Shown piece by piece: positions 53,145-62,578 of a stretch of 64,000 nucleotides of DNA. This DNA comes from Ruminococcaceae bacterium UBA6434 (GTDB lineage Bacteria > Bacillota > Clostridia > Oscillospirales > Acutalibacteraceae). Position 1 is the first letter of the stretch. The number at the start of each line of letters is the position of its first letter. The position numbers and the translations under genes were made by a program. The stretch covers positions 1-64,000 of the forward strand of contig DJOQ01000021.1 of NCBI GenBank assembly GCA_002437245.1. Reading direction: 5' to 3'. The notes under the pieces are model-generated. The model did not search any database. It was not told the origin of the DNA and saw only the letters and a list, made by a program, of their open reading frames with translations.

Positions 53145-53624
53145 TTATTTAAGTGACGACAACAGCCCGCCCTTTTTGATTATGTTTTGTATGAACGGCG
53201 GAAACGGCTCTGCTTTGTAGCTTTTGCCGGTTGTATTGTCGGTTATTATACCGCTGTCGAAATCTACAGAAACATCGTCGCCCTGCCCGATTTCGTCGCC
53301 TGCTTCGGGGCATTCGAGAATCGGCAAGCCGATATTAAGCGCGTTTCTGTAAAAAATTCTTGCGAAGTTTTTGGCGATTACGCAGGAAACGCCTGCCGCC
53401 TTAATTGCAAGCGGAGCGTGTTCTCGCGAAGAACCGCAGCCGAAGTTTACGCCTGCAACTATTATGTCGCCCTCTTTTACGTTGTTTACAAAATCCTTAT
53501 CTATATCCTCCATGCAATGAGCCGCAAGATCCTTCGGGTCGGAGGAATTTAAGTATCTTGCCGGAATTATGACGTCCGTATCCACATGGTCGCCGTATTT
53601 ATGAACTTTACCCTGTATTTTCAT
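53145..53624 (-). CDS. leuD: 3-isopropylmalate dehydratase small subunit
   Basis: LeuD pairs with LeuC to isomerise 2- to 3-isopropylmalate in leucine synthesis. The 159 residues are typical of the short archaeal/clostridial type: [34 protein letters not shown] with the active-site serine-arginine, and [13 protein letters not shown]. The start at 53624 follows AGGAACG; longer readings run back into leuC in another frame. It follows leuC by 16 bases. The homoaconitase small subunit is a related alternative. Confidence 0.92.
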   Translation of the reverse strand: MKIQGKVHKYGDHVDTDVIIPARYLNSSDPKDLAAHCMEDIDKDFVNNVKEGDIIVAGVNFGCGSSREHAPLAIKAAGVSCVIAKNFARIFYRNALNIGLPILECPEAGDEIGQGDDVSVDFDSGIITDNTTGKSYKAEPFPPFIQNIIKKGGLLSSLK

Positions 53625-53640
53625 ATAAATCGTTCCTTTC

Positions 53641-54903
53641 TTACCTGAGCTCCCGAGGTGAGCAGATATAGCCCGTAACGGCGCTTGCCGCCGCCACAAA
53701 GGGGCTCGCGAGATATACTTCGCTCTCAGGGTGTCCCATTCTGCCCACAAAGTTGCGGTTTGTGGTGGAAACGGCTCTTTCGCCCTTTGCGAGTATGCCC
53801 ATATGCCCGCCGAGACACGGTCCGCAGGTCGGAGTCGATACAACCGCGCCGGCTTCTACGAATATTTCGGTAAGGCCCTCTTTAATGCATTGCAGGTAAA
53901 CCTTTTGCGTGGCAGGAATTACTATAACGCGAACGCCGTCTTTTACCTTTCTGCCCTTTAAGACCGACGCCGCCGCGCGCATATCCTCTATTCTTCCGTT
54001 TGTGCACGAGCCTATAACTACCTGGTCAATGTCGATTTTTTCAATCTCGTCAACGGTGTGAGTGTTTTCGGGAAGATGCGGAAATGCAACCGTGGGTTTC
54101 AGCTTATTTAAGTCTATCTCTATTGTCTCGTCATACTCGGCGTCCTCGTCCGCCTCAAATATACGGGGCTGTCTGTCGGTTCTGCCGTTTATGTATTCGA
54201 GAGTTTTGGCGTCCACCGGGAATATGCCGTTTTTGGCGCCGCATTCTATTGCCATATTCGCAATGCAGAAGCGGTCGTCCATAGAGAGCGCGCCGACGCC
54301 GTCTCCCGTGAATTCGAGCGAACGGTATCTTGCGCCGTCAACGCCTATTTTGCCTATAAGGTGAAGTATTACATCTTTGCCGCTGACAAATTCGGGCAAA
54401 GTGCCGCTGAGCACAATCTTGATTGCAGACGGAACTTTAAACCAAGCCTTGCCCGAAATCATACCCGCAGCCATGTCGGTGGAGCCTACGCCGGTAGAGA
54501 AAGCGCCGAGAGCGCCGTATGTGCAGGTGTGTGAGTCGGCGCCTATAACCGCGTCGCCGGAAATAACGAGACCGCTCTCGGGAAGGAGTGCGTGCTCTAT
54601 ACCCATTTTGCCCACATCAAAGAAATTTTTAATTCCCTTTTCTTTTGCAAAAATACGAACCTGCTTAACGTTTTCGGCTGATTTAATATCCTTGTTGGGC
54701 GTGAAATGGTCCATAACAAGGGCTATTTTATCTGTTGAAAATACATCTTTGAAGCCCTTTTTTGCCATCTCGTTTATGGCTACGGGCGAAGTTACGTCGT
54801 TGCCGAGCACGAGGTCAAGCTTTGCCTCTATGAGCTGACCTGCCGAGACTGACGAAAGACCGGCGTGCGACGCAAGTATTTTTTGAGTCATTGTCATTGA
54901 CAT
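53641..54903 (-). CDS. leuC: 3-isopropylmalate dehydratase large subunit
   Basis: This 420-residue aconitase-family protein has [13 protein letters not shown] at its start, [20 protein letters not shown], and the three cluster cysteines in VIGSCTNGR and PTCGPCLGG. It holds a [4Fe-4S] cluster whose open iron binds isopropylmalate. The start at 54903 matches homologues and has GAGGAA upstream; five codons further upstream there is no site. It lies four bases after ilvN and is coupled to leuD. Neither leuA nor leuB is in the window. Confidence 0.94.
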   Translation of the reverse strand: MSMTMTQKILASHAGLSSVSAGQLIEAKLDLVLGNDVTSPVAINEMAKKGFKDVFSTDKIALVMDHFTPNKDIKSAENVKQVRIFAKEKGIKNFFDVGKMGIEHALLPESGLVISGDAVIGADSHTCTYGALGAFSTGVGSTDMAAGMISGKAWFKVPSAIKIVLSGTLPEFVSGKDVILHLIGKIGVDGARYRSLEFTGDGVGALSMDDRFCIANMAIECGAKNGIFPVDAKTLEYINGRTDRQPRIFEADEDAEYDETIEIDLNKLKPTVAFPHLPENTHTVDEIEKIDIDQVVIGSCTNGRIEDMRAAASVLKGRKVKDGVRVIVIPATQKVYLQCIKEGLTEIFVEAGAVVSTPTCGPCLGGHMGILAKGERAVSTTNRNFVGRMGHPESEVYLASPFVAAASAVTGYICSPRELR

Positions 54904-54907
54904 TCTG

Positions 54908-55435
54908 TTATTCCTCAATTCCTTTTATGTTTGTATCGCCGCTCTCAAGTGCGGTAAGACCCGAACGTGAAAGCTCTATTATGCCGTGCTTTGTCATTTT
55001 GCCTATGAATTTGTCAATAAGCGACGGCAGACCGGTAAGCTCGGCGGTTATTGTGGTGTGACCTATGTCCTTTACCTTGGCACCGAAGCCGTTGATTGTT
55101 TTAAGCACGGCTGTGCGCTGGCTGTTTGTGGCGTGAACCTTTATAAGCAAGAGCTCGGAGGATACAAGGCGCGACTCATTGAGCCTTACTACCTTTATTA
55201 CGTCCTCAAGCTTTGAGAGCTGACGCTCAACCTGTAAAAACTTGTGGGGCTCAACGTCCGATACTATTGTTATTCTCGAATAGACGGGATTTTCCGTTTC
55301 GGCTACGGTAAGGCTTATTACGTTGTATCCGCGTCTTGCAAAAAGACTTGCCACGCGCAAAAGCACGCCTGTTCTGTTATATACGAGAGCCGAGAGGAAT
55401 ATTCTCTCAAGGCCGGTTGTGTTTTCTTCTGCCAT
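54908..55435 (-). CDS. ilvN: Acetolactate synthase small (regulatory) subunit
   Basis: IlvN/IlvH binds valine through an ACT domain and controls acetolactate synthase. The 175 residues have the ACT core ([34 protein letters not shown]) split over residues 15-50, then [13 protein letters not shown] and the C-terminal [25 protein letters not shown]. The catalytic subunit gene is not adjacent; the gene here sits between galM and leuC, so regulation and synthesis genes are separated in this genome. Confidence 0.93.
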   Translation of the reverse strand: MAEENTTGLERIFLSALVYNRTGVLLRVASLFARRGYNVISLTVAETENPVYSRITIVSDVEPHKFLQVERQLSKLEDVIKVVRLNESRLVSSELLLIKVHATNSQRTAVLKTINGFGAKVKDIGHTTITAELTGLPSLIDKFIGKMTKHGIIELSRSGLTALESGDTNIKGIEE

Positions 55436-55459
55436 TTTTGGTTTCCTTTCTTTTACGGC

Positions 55460-56503
55460 TTATTCCGCCGAAAAACGATATACCGTGTCCGATACGAACG
55501 GATGGTTTTCGTCAAACAGATTTTGTATAAAGTCGGGATTGTTTAAAGCGTTCGGGTAGTACTGCGTTTCAAGGCAGAAACCGGAGCGGTGCGTGAGGGG
55601 GAGGTTTCCCTTGCCGATTTGCGAGCCGTCCATATAGTTGCCTATGTAAAACTGAACTCCGGGAAGATCGGTATAGCACGTCATCTTTCTGCCGCTTTCG
55701 GGGTCGTAAACCATGGCGAATTCACGCAGAGCGCCCGTGTAGTTTTCAAGGCAGAAGTTGTGGTCGTAGCCCCTGCCTATTATAAGCTGTTCGTAAGGAG
55801 CGGAAACATCTCTGCCTATTTTCTTCGGGATCCTGAAGTCAAACGGCGTGTTTTCAACGCTTCTGATTTCGCCTGTCGGAATGCTGTCCTTGTCCATCGG
55901 CGTAAAGTATTTTGCAAAAATCTGCATTTCGTGAGAGAGTATGTCGCCCGAAGCGTATCCGCCGAGGTTAAAGTATGAGTGATTGGTGACGTTTATCGGC
56001 GTCTTGCCGTCGGGTCTGCAGTCATAGTGTATTTTGACCTCGTTTTTATCGGTGAACGTAAAGGTGACATCGTTTTGCAGATTTGACGGGAAACCCTCGT
56101 TTCCGTCGGCGCTGAAATATGAGAATTTAACGCTGTCGTCACCGAGTATTTCACAGTCCCAAACGGCGTTTTCGTATTCGTGATTGCCGTGGAGGGTAAA
56201 TTTACCGTCGATATTTTTTGTTATCTGATAATTTTTGCCGTCTATGGTAATGCCGTTACCGGAAATGCGGTTTGCGACTCTGCCGACGGTGCGCCCCTGC
56301 GAATCCGTACAGCTCAGCTGACCCTCCATAGTGTCAAAGCCGACGAGCACATCCGCAAAAACCCCGTTTCTGTCGGGTACCGATATTTTATTGAGCGTAG
56401 CGCCGTAATTCAGCAGTTCGATTTCGGCTCCGCTTTCGTTTTTTATTGTAAATGAAAAGACTTCTTTGCCGTCTGCGGTTTTGCCGTAGAGAGATTTGGT
56501 CAT
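55460..56503 (-). CDS. galM: Aldose 1-epimerase (mutarotase)
   Basis: GalM interconverts the anomers of galactose and glucose. The 347 residues contain the sugar-binding pattern GRVANRISG, FTLHGN, TNHSYFNLGG with the catalytic histidine, YDHNFCLEN and the glutamate in FCLETQYYPNALN. The start at 56503 is chosen to fit homologues, with a GGGGTGG site upstream; a GTG five codons earlier is also possible. It is the first gene before ilvN-leuC-leuD, with 24 bases between. GalE at 38493 belongs to the same pathway. Confidence 0.93.
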   Translation of the reverse strand: MTKSLYGKTADGKEVFSFTIKNESGAEIELLNYGATLNKISVPDRNGVFADVLVGFDTMEGQLSCTDSQGRTVGRVANRISGNGITIDGKNYQITKNIDGKFTLHGNHEYENAVWDCEILGDDSVKFSYFSADGNEGFPSNLQNDVTFTFTDKNEVKIHYDCRPDGKTPINVTNHSYFNLGGYASGDILSHEMQIFAKYFTPMDKDSIPTGEIRSVENTPFDFRIPKKIGRDVSAPYEQLIIGRGYDHNFCLENYTGALREFAMVYDPESGRKMTCYTDLPGVQFYIGNYMDGSQIGKGNLPLTHRSGFCLETQYYPNALNNPDFIQNLFDENHPFVSDTVYRFSAE

Positions 56504-56631
56504 TTTCAAAGCTTCCACCCCATTTTTAGCATTTTAATAAGTATAATATCCGTGCGCGCCGTTGTCAAGAAAGACGAAAGAAACTTGTAAGACCGAAAAG
56601 AATACTCTCGGGCAAAACAAAAGTATTTTTA

Positions 56632-56660
56632 TTGACTTTTCGGCGTTTTAAATGTATTCT
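56632..56660 (+). promoter_or_regulatory. Promoter of the FHA-rodA-pbpA operon
   Basis: TTGACT (56632-56637) and TATTCT (56655-56660) are spaced by 17 bases, with TG immediately before the -10 box. The start codon is 37 bases downstream. Confidence 0.6.
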
Positions 56661-56697
56661 TAGAATGTATTATACAGTTTTGAAAGGAGTGTGCCGG

Positions 56698-57432
56698 TTG
56701 GAGCAGTTTTTAACTCAGTTTGAATTTCTGTCGCGATATGTTTTGGCGTTTCTTGCGCTTATAATACTTCTCCGGTGCATTTTTTCCCTTTTCAGGCTCA
56801 GACCGCGCCGTGAGATTATGGCTACGCTGATAAATCTCGCCGACGACAGCGAGATTGAAATACGAAATTGGGAAACCTCGATAGGGCGTTCGCGCTCGTG
56901 CGATATATCGCTCAGAAAGTACGGCACGGTGTCGCGTTTTCACGCCGTTCTGGCTCTCAGAAAAGACGGCTGGTATATTTTTGATACGGAGTCGAAAACC
57001 GGAGTTTACGTAAACGGTGAGCAGATAAAAAAATCCGCCAAGATAATTGACGGCGATACTGTCTCGTTCGGAAACGCGGTTATGAAGTTCACTTCAAACG
57101 GCTACGGCGTTGAGAGCGAAGAATCGGAGGACGGCAAAAAGGTCGACTTCACAAACGCCACAAGGCTTGTAAACCTTGCCGACAACAGCGCCTTCTATTT
57201 AAACGGCACCTGCCTTATAGGGCGCGACAGAACCTGCAATATATGCCTGCCCATGCAAAACGTCTCCGGCGAGCACGCCGAGGTTTATCCCGCAAAGGAC
57301 GGCTGGTATGTTGCGGACCTCAATTCCAAAAACGGTACGCTTTTAAACGGCGAAGAGGTGTTCGGCGCATTCCCGCTGTATGACGGCGATATAATTTCGA
57401 TAGGCGATTACAGCTTCCTCTTCCGCGAATAA
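56698..57432 (+). CDS. Membrane-anchored protein with two FHA domains
   Basis: This 244-residue protein has an N-terminal membrane helix (about 13-32) and two FHA domains, which bind phosphothreonine peptides. FHA1 (about 45-135) has GRSRSCDI, SRFHA and VNGEQI. FHA2 (about 155-244) has IGRDRTCNI, SGEHAEV and LNSKNGTLLNGEE. Both keep the G-R, S-x-x-H and N-G residues, so binding is likely. The TTG at 56698 has AAAGGAGTG at the right spacing; the earlier ATG readings have none. The genes behind it are RodA and a PBP, as in the actinobacterial fhaAB-rodA-pbpA cluster. No Ser/Thr kinase gene is seen in the window. Confidence 0.88.
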   Translation: MEQFLTQFEFLSRYVLAFLALIILLRCIFSLFRLRPRREIMATLINLADDSEIEIRNWETSIGRSRSCDISLRKYGTVSRFHAVLALRKDGWYIFDTESKTGVYVNGEQIKKSAKIIDGDTVSFGNAVMKFTSNGYGVESEESEDGKKVDFTNATRLVNLADNSAFYLNGTCLIGRDRTCNICLPMQNVSGEHAEVYPAKDGWYVADLNSKNGTLLNGEEVFGAFPLYDGDIISIGDYSFLFRE

Positions 57433-57475
57433 AACGAAAGAGAAAACCGAATTCAAAGAAACGGAGGACGCGCTT

Positions 57476-58765
57476 TTGGCTCAGGAAAACACTCGTAAAA
57501 AGCAAAAAAAGAAGAGAACCAAAAAATACAGAAAGCCCGTAAATTGGCTTATTCTGCTTATAATAATGACTGTTTTTCAGCTCGTTTGCGCCGTTCAGAT
57601 AAATATGAACAGCCCCGATATACCGCTGACTACCTTATATATAGTATTCGGCGCTTATATTGCTATCGAGTGGGCCTATTTTATATTTTTCGGCGCGATT
57701 TTGCACCGCAAGAGCTTTGAAATAGAGCTTATAGCATTTTTTCTTACCGGCATAGGCCTTACCCTGACTACGAGCGTGTATCCCGACAAGGCTTTTGTTC
57801 AGCTTGCCGCCGTTATTATGGGTATTGCTGTGTTTATAGTTATGCTCTGGGTGCTGAGTGATATAGACCGAGTTGTAAAGCTGCGTGTGCCCGTGGCAAT
57901 AGCTTCGGTTTTGGTTCTTGTTGCCACAAGGCTTTTGGCGCACAATATAAACGGTGCGTATAACTGGATAAGAATAGGCGGCGTTTCGATACAGCCGTCC
58001 GAAATAGTCAAAATAGGCTTCGTCTTTGTAGGCGCGGCAACGCTTGAATACCTGCAATCCACGAGAAACCTTACAAAATATCTTATATTTGCGCTTTCGT
58101 GCATAGGCTGTCTGTTCCTTATGAAGGACTTCGGTACGGCGCTTATATTCTTCTTTACATTCTTAATAATGGCGTTCCTGCGCTCGGGAGATATAAAGAC
58201 GATATTCCTTGTATGCGCGGCGGCACTCGGCGGCGGCGGACTTGTGCTCACGTTTAAGCCCTATGTCGCAAAACGATTTGAAACATACCGCCATGTCTGG
58301 GAGTACGCAAACGATCGCGGCTACCAGCAGGCGAGGCTTCTTATATATTCCGTCAGCGGCGGACTTTTCGGTCTCGGAATAGGCAACGGCAAACTGAGAT
58401 ATGTATACGCCGCCACGGAGGATTTGGCTTTCGGTATGGTCTGCGAGGAATTCGGCATTATTATCGCATTTGCCGTGCTTTTGACCTTTGTCGCCCTCGT
58501 GGTTTACAGCATACGCTATGCCGTGGCAGCACGTTCGTCTTTTTACTCAATAGCCGCGTGCGCCGCGTCGGGGCTTCTTCTTTTTCAGGCGGCTCTGCAC
58601 GTGTTCGGCGTTACCGACCTTCTACCGTGGACCGGCGTTACGCTGCCGTTTATCAGCCGAGGCGGTTCGAGTATGATGTGCTGCTGGGGACTTGTGGCAT
58701 TTATAAAGGCTATTGATGTCAAGACGTACAAGCGGTACGATAAGGTAGCGGCGGCTAAGTCTTAA
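57476..58765 (+). CDS. SEDS-family peptidoglycan glycosyltransferase (FtsW/RodA)
   Basis: SEDS proteins polymerise lipid II in the membrane together with a class B PBP. The 429 residues have about ten helices after a lysine-rich N-terminus, with GAYNWIRIGGVSIQPSEIVKIGFV (split between residues 160 and 184), FLMKDFGTALIFF with the catalytic aspartate, and LPWTGVTLPFISRGGSSMM near the end. The start is a TTG at 57476 with GGAGG nine bases upstream. With the following PBP it forms a synthase pair; whether it serves elongation or the spore cortex cannot be told. Confidence 0.93.
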   Translation: MAQENTRKKQKKKRTKKYRKPVNWLILLIIMTVFQLVCAVQINMNSPDIPLTTLYIVFGAYIAIEWAYFIFFGAILHRKSFEIELIAFFLTGIGLTLTTSVYPDKAFVQLAAVIMGIAVFIVMLWVLSDIDRVVKLRVPVAIASVLVLVATRLLAHNINGAYNWIRIGGVSIQPSEIVKIGFVFVGAATLEYLQSTRNLTKYLIFALSCIGCLFLMKDFGTALIFFFTFLIMAFLRSGDIKTIFLVCAAALGGGGLVLTFKPYVAKRFETYRHVWEYANDRGYQQARLLIYSVSGGLFGLGIGNGKLRYVYAATEDLAFGMVCEEFGIIIAFAVLLTFVALVVYSIRYAVAARSSFYSIAACAASGLLLFQAALHVFGVTDLLPWTGVTLPFISRGGSSMMCCWGLVAFIKAIDVKTYKRYDKVAAAKS

Positions 58766-58795
58766 ATAAAATCTGCCGAAAGGAAGTGTGAAACA

Positions 58796-60196
58796 ATGAA
58801 AACCATGTCAAAAAGAGCCTGGGTGCTGTATGTGTTTATAGCGGCATTTTTAGCGGGGCTCGTTGTGTTGTTTTACACATTTTACACGAACGCCGATTCG
58901 TGGGCTATGAAAAAGGCAAACAGGCATCTGTATTCGTCGGGCACGCTGTCGGTAGCGGGAAGCATTAAGGACGAAACCGGAGCGGTGCTTGCGGAAACAA
59001 AGGACGGCAAACGTGTATATAACAGCGACAAAACCGTAAGAACCGCGACAATGCACACGGTAGGCGACTCCGAGGGCTATGTTGCAACGGGCGTTCAGAC
59101 GTCGTATAAGGACGTCATAACCGGCTACAATTTTGTGGACGGCATATATAATCTGAAAAAATACGGTAAGGGCAACGATGTAAATCTCACAATAAACGCG
59201 CAGCTCTGCGCAGCGGCATACAGCGCCCTCGGCAATAACAAGGGTACTGTCGGCGTTTATAATTACAAGACGGGTCAGATTTTATGCGTTGTATCAAGTC
59301 CGTCTTACGATATTGCAAACAAGCCCGTTTCAAGCATAAACAACGATAAAACGGGCGCTTATGACGGCGTTTATTTAAACAGATTTTTCTCGGGTGTTTA
59401 CACTCCCGGTTCGACCTTCAAAATAATAACTTCAATTTGCGCCATTGAAAATATCCCCGACATCAATTCGCAAAAATTTAAATGTACCGGCGAATACAAA
59501 GTCGGCGGAAGCTCCGTAAAGTGTCTCGGGGTTCACGGAACCGTGGATTTCGAAAAGGCTCTCAATGTGTCATGTAACAGCGCATTTGCGCAGATTGCGA
59601 TAGAGCTCGGGCCCGATAAGCTTATGGCTACGGCAAAGGAACTGGGGCTCGGCAATCAGCTGTATGTAGGCAATATAAGGCTCGCAAAGAGCTCGTTCGA
59701 CGTGACGGGCGCGTCGGACCTCGACGTAGGCTGGGCAGGCGTAGGTCAGTATACCACACGCATAAATCCATGCCAGATGCTGTCTATTGTCGGCGCGGTG
59801 GCTAACGGCGGTTCTTCGGTATCTCCGTATCTCGTCGGCAAAATAACGTCTCAGACGGGTAAAACGATTTATGAGGCAAAACCGGGCGCGGCAACACAGC
59901 TTATTTCTTCCGATACCGCGTCAAAAATGAACGATATGCTTCGCTCGAATGTCAAAAACGCATACGGCGACAATAAATTTCCCAACCTTAAAATGTGCGG
60001 TAAAACCGGTACCGCGGAGGTCAGCTCCGAAAAGGACGGCGCAAGACCACACGCATGGTTTGTGGGCTATTCGCAGCGCGAGGACCTTCCGCTTGCGATA
60101 GTCGTAGTCGTTGAAAACGGCGGCGGCGGCGCGTCGGTGGCTATCCCCGTGGCAAGCAAGACCATGCAGAAGGCTCTTTCGATTTACGTTAAATAG
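58796..60196 (+). CDS. Class B penicillin-binding protein (PbpA-like transpeptidase)
   Basis: This 466-residue protein has one membrane helix (10-29), a short N-terminal region and a transpeptidase domain with the three active-site motifs: STFK (206-209), SCN (259-261) and KTGTAE (403-408). It is shorter than most PBP2 proteins, close to actinobacterial PbpA. It forms a 4,3 cross-link synthase with the SEDS protein encoded 30 bases upstream. GAAAGGAAG precedes the ATG. The last gene of the tight FHA-rodA-pbpA run. Confidence 0.93.
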   Translation: MKTMSKRAWVLYVFIAAFLAGLVVLFYTFYTNADSWAMKKANRHLYSSGTLSVAGSIKDETGAVLAETKDGKRVYNSDKTVRTATMHTVGDSEGYVATGVQTSYKDVITGYNFVDGIYNLKKYGKGNDVNLTINAQLCAAAYSALGNNKGTVGVYNYKTGQILCVVSSPSYDIANKPVSSINNDKTGAYDGVYLNRFFSGVYTPGSTFKIITSICAIENIPDINSQKFKCTGEYKVGGSSVKCLGVHGTVDFEKALNVSCNSAFAQIAIELGPDKLMATAKELGLGNQLYVGNIRLAKSSFDVTGASDLDVGWAGVGQYTTRINPCQMLSIVGAVANGGSSVSPYLVGKITSQTGKTIYEAKPGAATQLISSDTASKMNDMLRSNVKNAYGDNKFPNLKMCGKTGTAEVSSEKDGARPHAWFVGYSQREDLPLAIVVVVENGGGGASVAIPVASKTMQKALSIYVK

Positions 60197-60247
60197 CATT
60201 TTCCGCGTGCGAGCATATCGTACGCGGACTTTTATGTAGGTGATAAA

Positions 60248-61588
60248 ATGAAATTTTACTTCCCCGAAAATTACGGCGCCGTCGGCGACGGAAAAACCGA
60301 CGATTCTAAGGCTTTGCAGTCCGCAATCGATGAAGCCGAAAAGAACGGCGGCGGAACCGTAGTTCTTGAGAGCGGAAAAACATATTATTCGAGCTCGGTT
60401 ATGTTGAAGAAAAATGTGGAGCTCCATCTGCAAAAGGGCTCGGTTTTAAAAGCGACCTCCGATATAAACGGATATTTCAGACCGTGTGATTTCATAAATG
60501 ACGAGACCAACACTCTTATAGGCAACCCCGTTACCGGCAAGCCGTCGTTTGCCTTTATATATGCGTATAAGGCGGATAACGCCGCAATAACGGGCGGCGG
60601 AAAAATCGACGCAAACGGACACAGCTTCATAAAGAGAAAAGACAAATACTATGTTACCGGCGATTTTTATCCGCGTCCCACGGTTATGTATTTTGAGGCT
60701 TGCGACCACATTGTGTTTGAGGATTTCACCGTTGTCGACGCGCCGTTTTGGACTCTTCATCCGGCGGGCTGCGACGATGTGCTCATATCAAAAATTCATA
60801 TATTAAACGACCTTGACGTTGCAAATTCGGACGGCATAGACCCCGATCACTGCAGCAACGTGCGCATTTGCGACTGCCACGTAGAGTGCGCCGACGACTG
60901 CATCTGCCTTAAAACCTCAAAGGGGAATTCCGAATACGGCCCGTGCGAAAACATACTGATAACGGGCTGCACGCTGATTTCCACCTCGGCGGCGATAAAA
61001 ATAGGCACCGAGGGCGTCGGCGATTTCAGAAACATAATAGTTTCAAACTGCGTCATTTCACGCAGCAACCGCGGACTTTCAATTCAGATACGCGACGGCG
61101 GCAATGTCGAAAACGTCAAATATTCCGATATTATAATAGGTACGCGCCGCTTTTGTCCCGATTGGTGGGGAACTGCCGAGCCGATAGTAATAACCGCGTT
61201 TGACCGCGACGAAAACACAAGGGCAGGTCATATCAAAAACATATCTTACCGCAATATAACCTGCGTCGGCGAAAACGGAGTTATGATATGCGGCACCGCG
61301 GAAAACAGAATAGAAAACGTGACCTTTTCCGATGTTGACGTAACTCTTTCCAAAACGTCAAAGTGGGACTGCGGTCTTTACGATATGCGTCCGGGACTTA
61401 ATAAAGAAGTTGAAAAGCATAAAAACGCGGGATTTTATCTTCGCTTTGCCGACAATGTTACGCTTCGCAATACAAGCGTGAAGTGGGGTAATGTTTGCCC
61501 CGAATATTCGGTTGCCCTCGAAGAGGAAAACTGTGCCGGTACCGTACTTGACAGTTTTACGGGGGATAACGCCCTGAAGCATTTATAA
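60248..61588 (+). CDS. Glycoside hydrolase family 28 (polygalacturonase-like), cytoplasmic
   Basis: This right-handed beta-helix enzyme has 446 residues. It begins YGAVGDGKTDDSKALQSAID, the GH28/pectate-lyase-like start. The catalytic motifs are NSDGIDPD (first aspartate), DDCICLKT (the aspartate pair), GTEGVGDFRN and RGLSIQIRDGG (substrate arginine-lysine type). There is no signal peptide, so it should act inside the cell on short imported galacturonides or related oligosaccharides. A GTGATAAA site with weak match precedes the ATG, 51 bases after pbpA; it may be read from that operon. Confidence 0.88.
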   Translation: MKFYFPENYGAVGDGKTDDSKALQSAIDEAEKNGGGTVVLESGKTYYSSSVMLKKNVELHLQKGSVLKATSDINGYFRPCDFINDETNTLIGNPVTGKPSFAFIYAYKADNAAITGGGKIDANGHSFIKRKDKYYVTGDFYPRPTVMYFEACDHIVFEDFTVVDAPFWTLHPAGCDDVLISKIHILNDLDVANSDGIDPDHCSNVRICDCHVECADDCICLKTSKGNSEYGPCENILITGCTLISTSAAIKIGTEGVGDFRNIIVSNCVISRSNRGLSIQIRDGGNVENVKYSDIIIGTRRFCPDWWGTAEPIVITAFDRDENTRAGHIKNISYRNITCVGENGVMICGTAENRIENVTFSDVDVTLSKTSKWDCGLYDMRPGLNKEVEKHKNAGFYLRFADNVTLRNTSVKWGNVCPEYSVALEEENCAGTVLDSFTGDNALKHL

Positions 61589-61661
61589 AACCGACACGGT
61601 TCGCGCCGTTATTTCGATTCTTTTCGACAAGACTTTTATGCTGCAATTTGCTCAAAATTAT

Positions 61662-61690
61662 TTGACAATATGTATATAAAATGGTATAAT
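61662..61690 (+). promoter_or_regulatory. Promoter of the cohesin-domain gene
   Basis: Perfect consensus boxes TTGACA (61662-61667) and TATAAT (61685-61690) are 17 bases apart, 45 bases before the start codon. Strong expression is likely. Confidence 0.85.
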
Positions 61691-61735
61691 TCAACAATGG
61701 AGTTGAGTTCAAGAATCGAAAGGGAGTATACTGTA

Positions 61736-62374
61736 ATGAAAAAAGCATTAAATAAAAAAGTGATTTCCGTACTGATTGCGGCTGTTATTTTGCTTGTTGC
61801 CGCATTTCCCGTATTTGCGGCGGATCCGTTTAAGCTCACTGCTTCGGCTGAGGCAAAGGATTCGGTCGTCACCGTAAAAATTTATCTTCCGCAAAATACG
61901 GAGCTCGGTACGCTTTCGTTTACACTTACATACGATACAAAATTGCTCACATATGTTTCCGCCGAGTATTCGAGCGGCGATGTCAGCGCCACAAATTCAA
62001 ATACGGCAGGCGAGGTTAAAATAAACGCCGTTTGGAAAGACACCGCACCGCTCGGCGGCGAGGTTGCCGTTGTAACATTTAAGGTAAACGACGGAGCGAC
62101 CGGTAAAACCACCTTCCCGATAAATGTCGATTTCTCAACCGATGCCAATAATCAAAACATCGATTTATCTGCAATAAGCCCCACCGTTGATTTAACCGGA
62201 ACTGCCGCTGCGCCGGCAGTAACGGATGAAACTGCCCCCTCGGAGGGGAAAACGGTAAAAGCCGGCAGCATTCCGAAAACTTCGGGTAAGTATGCTGCAA
62301 TAGGTTCGGCGGCTGTTGTTTTGTGCGCTGCCGCGGCGGCTGTTGCGGTTACGGTAAAACGCAAAAGAAAATAA
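61736..62374 (+). CDS. Cohesin-domain surface protein with a sortase sorting signal
   Basis: This 212-residue protein has a signal peptide (1-28, ending VFA), one cohesin-like beta-sandwich (about 32-155: VVTVKIYLPQNTELGTLSFT, then LTYDTKLLTYVSAE, EVAVVTFKVNDGATG), a short T/A/P-rich linker, the motif IPKTS (179-183), a hydrophobic helix (187-206) and the basic end KRKRK. Cohesins bind dockerins in cellulosomes. Small single-cohesin, wall-attached proteins (ScaE type) hold cellulosomes on Ruminococcus cells. The comparison is by layout; dockerin partners are not in this window. The start has GGGAG upstream. Confidence 0.8.
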   Translation: MKKALNKKVISVLIAAVILLVAAFPVFAADPFKLTASAEAKDSVVTVKIYLPQNTELGTLSFTLTYDTKLLTYVSAEYSSGDVSATNSNTAGEVKINAVWKDTAPLGGEVAVVTFKVNDGATGKTTFPINVDFSTDANNQNIDLSAISPTVDLTGTAAAPAVTDETAPSEGKTVKAGSIPKTSGKYAAIGSAAVVLCAAAAAVAVTVKRKRK

Positions 62375-62391
62375 AAAACAATACTGAAAGC

Positions 62392-62425
62392 GGAGCTGTA
62401 ACAAAGTGTTTACAGCTCCTTTTTT
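62392..62425 (+). terminator. Terminator of the cohesin-domain gene
   Basis: GGAGCTGTAA (62392-62401) pairs with TTACAGCTCC (62410-62419), followed by six T. It begins 17 bases after the stop codon. Confidence 0.9.
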
Positions 62426-62473
62426 GTGCGATTTGATATGCGCCCGAAAAAGCACTTAAAATTCCGCTTTTCG

Positions 62474-62502
62474 TTGACATAATGCACTGTGTAATATATA
62501 AT
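62474..62502 (+). promoter_or_regulatory. Promoter of purA
   Basis: TTGACA (62474-62479) and TATAAT (62497-62502) are spaced by 17 bases. The 75-base leader to the purA start shows no riboswitch that I recognise. Confidence 0.8.
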
Positions 62503-62578
62503 ATCTAATGTATGTTTAATAAGTTGTCCGTTTTGCGTTTCGGCGTTCGGGCACGTAATTTTTAAGGAGGAAACTCTA

